Assembly: GCF_965139335.1 (NCBI RefSeq)
Contig: NZ_CBCSEL010000003.1
Origin: Catellicoccus marimammalium
GTDB taxonomy: Bacteria > Bacillota > Bacilli > Lactobacillales > Catellicoccaceae
Reading direction: 5' to 3' (one strand)
DNA: 64,000 nucleotides
Notes under the pieces: model-generated
The model's input: only the letters and a program-made list of their open reading frames with translations
The model's database searches: none
What the model was told of the DNA's origin: nothing
In this document: piece by piece, positions 59,573-64,000 of the stretch
How positions within the stretch are numbered: the first letter of the stretch is position 1
Layout of the letters: each line of letters starts with the position of its first letter
Translations under genes and position numbers: made by a program

Positions 59573-60361
59573 CTATTCTAAAAATGCCGCCTTCACTCGT
59601 TTCCAAAATGGAGTGTGACGATATTTAGCAAATTGAATTCTTTTCTTTGATAACGTATAAGATAAAGATTGTAAATCGTTTAAAGTATACGTCTTTTGAT
59701 CGATAGTTACGATATATTCTTTATCTTCTTCTAAATGAATATCCACTCGTTCGCTTCCTTGTAAAATCATTGAAGAACCTAATGTATGAAAGACACTGTT
59801 GTTAAGAGCTGCCATTTCGGTAAGTTGAAAAACATTCATGGTTGGCTCAATCACAGCTCCTCCTAAACTTTTGTTATAGGCAGTAGAACCTGTAGGCGTA
59901 GATAATGCTAATCCATCTCCTAAAAAGCGTTCAAACCATTCTTTTTGAATGGCAATATCTGCAATCAATGTTTGGTGGATACAACGTACCGTAGATTCAT
60001 TCAAAGCAACAAAAGTACGAGGTTCATGCTTTCTACAATGAACGGTCACTTCTAATAATGGATAACTAACGGATTCTTTTTGGTCACAAAGTAAACTTTC
60101 GACTAACTCATCTAATTCATAATCACGCCAATCCGTATAAAATCCTAAATGCCCTGTATGTACCCCTGTAAAGCGTACATGATCTAATTGGTCTTCATAT
60201 TGATGAAAGGCTCCTAGGAGTGTGCCATCTCCACCAATGGTAATTACGACATCGGGATGTTCTTGATCTAAAATAAGCTCTGTTCTCGCTAATTTTTCTT
60301 GTAATTTTTTTGTACAATACAATGACTTTTCTTGGTCATTGTGGATAATCCATACCTTCAT
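59573..60361 (-). CDS. nadK: NAD kinase
   Basis: A 262-residue NAD kinase. The GGDGTLL motif (residues ~43-49) binds ATP, and GDGLALSTPTGSTAYNKSLGGAV is the conserved NAD-site signature. It makes NADP from NAD and ATP. It lies between relQ (2-base gap) and the pseudouridine synthase gene (9-base gap) in one operon. Confidence 0.95.
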   Translation of the reverse strand: MKVWIIHNDQEKSLYCTKKLQEKLARTELILDQEHPDVVITIGGDGTLLGAFHQYEDQLDHVRFTGVHTGHLGFYTDWRDYELDELVESLLCDQKESVSYPLLEVTVHCRKHEPRTFVALNESTVRCIHQTLIADIAIQKEWFERFLGDGLALSTPTGSTAYNKSLGGAVIEPTMNVFQLTEMAALNNSVFHTLGSSMILQGSERVDIHLEEDKEYIVTIDQKTYTLNDLQSLSYTLSKKRIQFAKYRHTPFWKRVKAAFLE

Positions 60362-60363
60362 AA

Positions 60364-60987
60364 TTAATTCTCCTGACGTTTTCCTGAAAAGTAGCGTTGT
60401 GCTTCTCGAATTTCATCACGAATCTCAGACATTTCTTCATCTAAGCGATAAGAAGCTTCCGCTGCACGACGTAGACGATGACGAATTTCTTCTGGATATT
60501 CTCCTTGATATTTATAATTTAAAGAATGTTCAATCGTTGCCCAGAAATTCATAGACAAAGTACGAATTTGAATCTCTGCATAAACTTTTTTTGTTCCTGT
60601 AATTAACTCTACAGGATATTCAATAATCAAATGGTAGGAACGATAACCACTTTCCTTTGTATTGGAAATGTAGTCGACTTCTTTAACAACTTTCATATCA
60701 TTACGCTCTTTTAATAGCGAAATCACTTCATAAATATCATCGACAAATTGACACATAATGCGTAATCCTGCGATATCTTGCATTTCTTCTTCGATATTTT
60801 CTAAGGCAATATTACGACGTTCGCATTTATCTAAAATACTTTCTTTTGTTTTTAAACGACCCGTCACAAATTCAATGGGCGCATGTGTTTTTTGTTCTTG
60901 ATATTGTTTGCGAATTCCTTTAAGTTTTACCTTTAATTCGGTTACTGCTTGCTCATAAGGCGCTAAAAATTCTTTCCAATTTTCCAT
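60364..60987 (-). CDS. relQ: Small alarmone synthetase RelQ (GTP pyrophosphokinase)
   Basis: A 207-residue single-domain (p)ppGpp synthetase of the YjbM/RelQ type. It has the synthetase residues in RLKTKESILDKCERR, DIAGLRIMC, SGYRSYHLIIEYP and the AEIQIRTLSMNFWATIEH stretch, and no hydrolase, TGS or ACT domain. It contributes to basal alarmone levels and antibiotic tolerance in enterococci. First gene of the relQ-nadK-pseudouridine synthase operon, divergent from the CYTH gene. Confidence 0.95.
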   Translation of the reverse strand: MENWKEFLAPYEQAVTELKVKLKGIRKQYQEQKTHAPIEFVTGRLKTKESILDKCERRNIALENIEEEMQDIAGLRIMCQFVDDIYEVISLLKERNDMKVVKEVDYISNTKESGYRSYHLIIEYPVELITGTKKVYAEIQIRTLSMNFWATIEHSLNYKYQGEYPEEIRHRLRRAAEASYRLDEEMSEIRDEIREAQRYFSGKRQEN

Positions 60988-61114
60988 TTCGTTCCTCCTC
61001 TCTTGATACCATGTATCATTCTATCATATTTTTTCTGAAAAATTCTTACTTTCTTCTTTTCCAAAAGAAAAATGATAAAATGGAAAGAGAAAGCAAAGAA
61101 AGGATCGTTATACG

Positions 61115-61705
61115 ATGGAATCATTAGAAATTGAATTTAAAACCCTATTAACAAAAGAAGAATTTGAACATTTAGTCTACACCTTCCCAAAAGCCAAAAA
61201 AGAAATTCAAACGAATATTTATTTTGACACCCCAGATCATCAAATTAAAGATCAACACAGTGCTTTTCGCTTGCGTATGTTTGAACATACTGGTGAATGG
61301 ACATTAAAAGTAAAAACCAAAGAAGGAAACATCGAACATACTTTTCCTCTTACAAAAGCACAACACGCGTTAATTGCTGAAAATAAAGTTTCTCCACTAA
61401 CTCTCCTTCCAGAAGAGATGAAAAAAGAATTGGTCTACCGTAATATCTGTCTAGACCAATTACAAATTTTAGCCGAATTAACAACCGAACGTTGGGAAGA
61501 AAAATTGAGTAATGAGGCAGTAATTATGATTGACCACAGTTTCTATCATGGAAAAGAAGATTACGAATTAGAGATAGAAGTCACCGATGAAATCGAAGGA
61601 AAATCCTATTTTGAAGCCTTTTTAAACCATTTTCACCTTCCTTATCGTCCATCGATGCCAAAAATCGCTCGTGCAAGCCAAGCAAACAGCTTAAAAGAAA
61701 ATTAA
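61115..61705 (+). CDS. CYTH domain protein (YjbK-like)
   Basis: A 196-residue protein with the EIEFK signature at the N-terminus (ExExK), then YFDTP, FRLRMF, WTLKVKTK and LTTERW strands of a triphosphate tunnel fold. The YjbK family sits beside relQ/yjbM in many Firmicutes. The activity may be triphosphatase, but the in vivo substrate is unknown. AAAGGATCG precedes the ATG, and an extended -10 TGATAAAAT lies at 61073-61081. This is unrelated in operon to the VTC-domain gene at 48697 but shares its fold superfamily. Confidence 0.88.
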   Translation: MESLEIEFKTLLTKEEFEHLVYTFPKAKKEIQTNIYFDTPDHQIKDQHSAFRLRMFEHTGEWTLKVKTKEGNIEHTFPLTKAQHALIAENKVSPLTLLPEEMKKELVYRNICLDQLQILAELTTERWEEKLSNEAVIMIDHSFYHGKEDYELEIEVTDEIEGKSYFEAFLNHFHLPYRPSMPKIARASQANSLKEN

Positions 61706-61717
61706 TAGTCACTTTTC

Positions 61718-61746
61718 TTGCTCCTAATTTTCCTTTTCGCTAAAAT
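61718..61746 (+). promoter_or_regulatory. Predicted sigma-A promoter of the SpxH-like gene
   Basis: TTGCTC (61718-61723) and TAAAAT (61741-61746) are spaced by 17 bases, 36 bases before the preferred start. Confidence 0.5.
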
Positions 61747-61781
61747 AGAGTTAGACCAATATGAAGAGGAGGAAAATGGAT

Positions 61782-62363
61782 ATGGTAGAAATTTATTGTT
61801 TTATCAATCCAATGGATGTTTGTAGTGTTAAGAGAACTGAATATATTTATGATTTAATTCAACAGCAAGAACAAAAATATAAGTTTCACATCATTCCCAT
61901 TACCAACTTCAATTTAATTTGTGATTATGTACAAAAGAATACAACCAATCGTTGTTTGAAAAATTATAATCATGGAATGGATACTGTATATAATCTAGCT
62001 CTTGATTATGAAGCTCTTGCGACTCTTAATCGTTGTAAGGCAGCAAAATATCTCCGAGATATCAATCCTTTATTACAGGAAGTTCCCTATTCACGTGAGC
62101 TTTCAGATCAAGTATTGCGCTCTTTAGATATTTGTTTACCTCGTTTTTATAAACGTAAAGGTTCTGCCTTAACTAAAGAAAGAGTACAACGAAATCAAGA
62201 ATTAGCCCAACAAATGGGAGTAACAAGTTTACCTTCCCATATCATTTTTAATTTTAATGTCGATCAAGATTATGGGATTGTCCTTGATGCAAATGAGGAC
62301 ATTCATTTAATGGAAAATTTATTAGAAGAGCCTTCCATTGAAAAAGCGGTTTCTTCTTTATAA
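61782..62363 (+). CDS. spxH: DsbA-like ClpXP adaptor protein (SpxH/YjbH family)
   Basis: A 194-residue thioredoxin/DsbA-fold protein. YCFINPMDVCS at the N-terminus corresponds to the position of the CxxC in DsbA proteins, here with only one Cys of the pair. The rest (RCKAAKYLRDINPLLQ, QMGVTSLPSHIIFN) fits the YjbH/SpxH family, which delivers Spx to ClpXP. It lies next to the CYTH and relQ genes, the same grouping as yjbH-yjbK-yjbM in Bacillus. The ATG at 61782 is 9 bases from GGAGG; in-frame ATGs at 61776 and 61761 are less well placed. Confidence 0.78.
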   Translation: MVEIYCFINPMDVCSVKRTEYIYDLIQQQEQKYKFHIIPITNFNLICDYVQKNTTNRCLKNYNHGMDTVYNLALDYEALATLNRCKAAKYLRDINPLLQEVPYSRELSDQVLRSLDICLPRFYKRKGSALTKERVQRNQELAQQMGVTSLPSHIIFNFNVDQDYGIVLDANEDIHLMENLLEEPSIEKAVSSL

Positions 62364-62434
62364 GTAAAAAGAGTAGTTTAATGAAGTGAACTCTAAAAGT
62401 CAGACACATATTTAAATTTTTAGTAAACTTATAT

Positions 62435-62554
62435 TCACTTCATATCCGTAACCTGAGTTCTATATTCAATAGGACTCAGGTTATTTAATTTTATTTTGAT
62501 TCAATCATTGTTGTAATAATCAATATATTTTTTAATTGCTTGAATAAGTGCTCT
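62435..62554 (-). pseudogene. Transposase OrfB fragment (IS3 family)
   Basis: The minus-strand frame reads ALIQAIKKYIDYYNND, an in-frame TGA (62501-62503, probably from CGA), then IKIKLNNLSPIEYRTQV and a stop at 62435. This is the well-known end of IS3-group integrase-type transposases (YIxxYNxxRIxxKLxxLSPxxYR). Confidence 0.85.
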
Positions 62555-62689
62555 TATAAAAGAATATAATCATTTAGTTTTAGACTCCAAATCAACTGAT
62601 AAATTCCTAATTCATTAATTAGACATAAAGAATAAAATTCTTTAACTATATATCTAGATTTCTTATTTTTACTTTTTACTTAATCGAAT

Positions 62690-62728
62690 AAAAATAACCC
62701 CCAAAAGTTTTCTCTAACTTTTGAGGGT
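62690..62728 (-). terminator. Terminator of the hxlR gene, overlapping the IS end
   Basis: ACCCCCAAAAGTT (62697-62709) pairs with AACTTTTGAGGGT (62716-62728), with T-rich sequence after the minus-strand stem. Part of it is the right inverted repeat of the IS remnant, so the terminator was probably supplied by the element. Confidence 0.65.
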
Positions 62729-62757
62729 CATGTCAGTATTGCTTCCTTTTTTCTATT

Positions 62758-63123
62758 TTAAAAGACAGGAGGTAGCTCATCTACTTCTTCCAATTCATTC
62801 TTTTTAACAAACTCTTCTCCCCAATCACAAACCGCATCCACTACCGGAGCTAAGTCATGCCCAATTTCTGTTAAATGATATTCTACTTTGGGTGGAACAA
62901 CAGGATAAACGGTACGTTCAATAATCCCATCTTCTTCTAATTCACGTAATTGACGAATTAACATTCGTTGTGTGACTTGAGGCATATATTTATTTAGTTC
63001 ACTTAGTCGTAGTGGTTCATAATGTAATAAATGCCAAACAATAGGAATTTTCCATTTTCCCCCAATTACTGAAATTGCTAAATCTTTTGGATTATAAAAT
63101 CCTCTATCTTTATATAAATACAT
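62758..63123 (-). CDS. HxlR-family winged-helix transcriptional regulator
   Basis: A 121-residue MarR-like regulator. ISVIGGKWKIPIVWHLL, LRLSELNKYMPQVTQRMLIRQL, the LEEDGIIERTVY wing and a late VEYHLTEIGHDL block are diagnostic of HxlR/YodB proteins. No cysteine is present near the N-terminus, unlike the redox-sensing YodB type. It lies downstream of the alcohol dehydrogenase gene on the same strand; each has a terminator, so it is likely transcribed alone. Target genes are unknown, with the dehydrogenase the nearest candidate. Confidence 0.88.
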   Translation of the reverse strand: MYLYKDRGFYNPKDLAISVIGGKWKIPIVWHLLHYEPLRLSELNKYMPQVTQRMLIRQLRELEEDGIIERTVYPVVPPKVEYHLTEIGHDLAPVVDAVCDWGEEFVKKNELEEVDELPPVF

Positions 63124-63199
63124 CCTTCATCATCTCCTCCTTTATTGTATCATAAGTATCAAATATCTTTTTTCGTCAGTATGCTCTTTTATTTATTTT

Positions 63200-63231
63200 A
63201 TAAAAAAACCTAGGATAGAAATCCTAGGTTT
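63200..63231 (-). terminator. Terminator of the alcohol dehydrogenase gene
   Basis: AAACCTAGGAT (63206-63216) pairs with ATCCTAGGTTT (63221-63231), with a seven-T run on the minus strand. Confidence 0.85.
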
Positions 63232-63284
63232 CAGAGGTTTTTCAGAGTGGAAAAATAGTCTAGAAAGATTTTTTAGTTAGATTT

Positions 63285-64000
63285 TTATTTTAAGTTATTT
63301 AAGATAGAAACAACACTATCTTTTGTTAAAGCACGTGGATTTGTTAACATACATGGGTCTTCCATTGCTGAAGTAGACATCATNTCAATGCTATTTACAA
63401 ANTCGTCTTCTGTAACTTTTGTATCTGTAAAGTGTGAAGGCATATCTAAAGTTTCTTTTAATTCTTGAATTAATTCCATTAAACGTAAAGTACCTTCTTT
63501 AGCTTCATATTCTTTATGGTCTAACATTCCTGCTAATTTCGCATAACGAGCAGCNATCACTTCTTGCCCTTCTGCTTCATAAGAACCTAAACCTGCATTA
63601 TAAGCAATGACATCATTCATTAATAATGTATTTACTAAACCGTGTGCTAAATGTAAACGAGCACCTACAGAGTGAGAAATACCGTGGATAGCTCCCAATC
63701 CAGCTTTAATAAAGGCTAAACCACCTAAAGAAGCTGCATTCATAACATGNCTACGAGCATCTACATCTTCTGGATTATGGTAAGCTTTTGGTAAATATTC
63801 AAATAATAATTGGATTGCTTTTTCTGCCATTCCATCTGTAATATCATTGTAGCCACGGAACAATGGATCCATTGCTTGCGCAACATAAGCTTCCAATGCG
63901 TGACTTAATGCATCCATTCCTGTATTAGCTGTAGTTGCTTTTGGCATACTTGTAGCTAATTCTGGAATTAAATATGCTTTTTCTGGTTGGAAAGCATCAT
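63285..64000 (-). CDS. Iron-containing alcohol dehydrogenase (C-terminal part, cut by window edge)
   Basis: The frame runs open to the right edge, so only the last ~238 residues are visible. ANTGMDALSHALEAYV and GAIHGISHSVGARLHLAHG are the two signatures of group III, iron-dependent alcohol dehydrogenases, with the metal-binding histidines intact. It would interconvert alcohols or diols with aldehydes using NAD(P)H. Four ambiguous bases (63384, 63403, 63555, 63750) leave a few residues undetermined. The fused AdhE type is not favoured, because the tail ends shortly after the dehydrogenase fold. Confidence 0.88.
   Translation of the reverse strand, partial: DAFQPEKAYLIPELATSMPKATTANTGMDALSHALEAYVAQAMDPLFRGYNDITDGMAEKAIQLLFEYLPKAYHNPEDVDARXHVMNAASLGGLAFIKAGLGAIHGISHSVGARLHLAHGLVNTLLMNDVIAYNAGLGSYEAEGQEVXAARYAKLAGMLDHKEYEAKEGTLRLMELIQELKETLDMPSHFTDTKVTEDXFVNSIXMMSTSAMEDPCMLTNPRALTKDSVVSILNNLK

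Larger units (their letters stand above)
62382..62735. mobile_element. Internally deleted IS3-family (IS150-like) insertion sequence remnant
   Basis: Imperfect terminal inverted repeats lie at 62382-62406 and 62711-62735 (about 17 of 25 positions match; both contain the AAAAGT-AGA core common to IS150-type ends). Between them are ~300 bp of very AT-rich sequence and a decayed C-terminal piece of transposase OrfB on the minus strand. OrfA and most of OrfB are gone, so it cannot move on its own. It fills the 394-bp stretch between the SpxH-like and HxlR genes. Confidence 0.7.

Noticed and set aside
62382..62735. CRISPR or small-RNA interpretation of the AT-rich stretch
   Set aside because: No regular repeats or spacers; terminal repeats and an OrfB fragment explain it as an IS remnant.

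Overview
The window is AT-rich, gene-dense DNA from a low-GC Gram-positive bacterium of the order Lactobacillales. It most resembles the Enterococcaceae: it has a WxL surface-protein locus, an LPXTG pilus operon, lipoteichoic acid synthase, a class II HMG-CoA reductase, a bile salt hydrolase, a YbaK/EbsC protein, RelQ and a SpxH-like adaptor. A host-associated (gut) enterococcal relative such as Catellicoccus is my guess; the sequence alone cannot prove the genus. Most genes are on the minus strand. Four ambiguous bases near the right edge indicate a draft assembly.

Layout. 1-5.2 kb: end of HMG-CoA reductase, a lipid kinase, bile salt hydrolase, RlmN, small unknown genes, and a lipoyl-domain/ArsC-like pair. 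5.2-12 kb: a five-gene pilus operon, transcribed as class C sortase, class A sortase, a signal-peptidase-like protein without its catalytic residues, a large LPNTG adhesin and an LPKTG major pilin. 12-23 kb: TDT transporter, CorA, TtcA, RsuA, GreA, MltG, Pgi, a flavoprotein, an SDR enzyme and small membrane or immunity-like genes. 23-28 kb: an overlapping set RlmI-AroD-YbaK-PolA. 28-42 kb: LtaS, a zinc/manganese-binding lipoprotein, serine dehydratase with a glycosyltransferase, a GH73-LysM-M23 wall hydrolase, RodA, a phospholipase D-like enzyme with a DUF441 protein, a YfcC transporter and a nitroreductase.

42-49.4 kb: a compact six-gene operon, transcribed as VTC domain, DUF4956, CotH kinase, glycosidase-like protein, HEAT-repeat protein, processive GT2 synthase. 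I read it as an uncharacterised envelope-polymer system; it is the strongest candidate here for an undescribed pathway. 49.4-50 kb: a gene-free stretch with two candidate small RNAs. The minus-strand one has a TTGAAT-N17-TATAAT promoter embedded in the end of a WxL-locus gene, several nested hairpins and a strong terminator. 50-55.9 kb: a WxL locus with two WxL proteins, two DUF916 partners and two small membrane proteins.

56-64 kb: FtsK/SpoIIIE, tRNA-Lys(CTT), the RluA-family/NAD kinase/RelQ cluster, divergent CYTH and SpxH-like genes, an internally deleted IS3-family remnant, an HxlR regulator and the end of an iron-containing alcohol dehydrogenase.

Several systems point to envelope building: sortase-anchored pili, WxL complexes bound non-covalently to the wall, lipoteichoic acid, RodA/MltG/GH73-M23 wall metabolism, and the VTC/CotH/GT2 operon.
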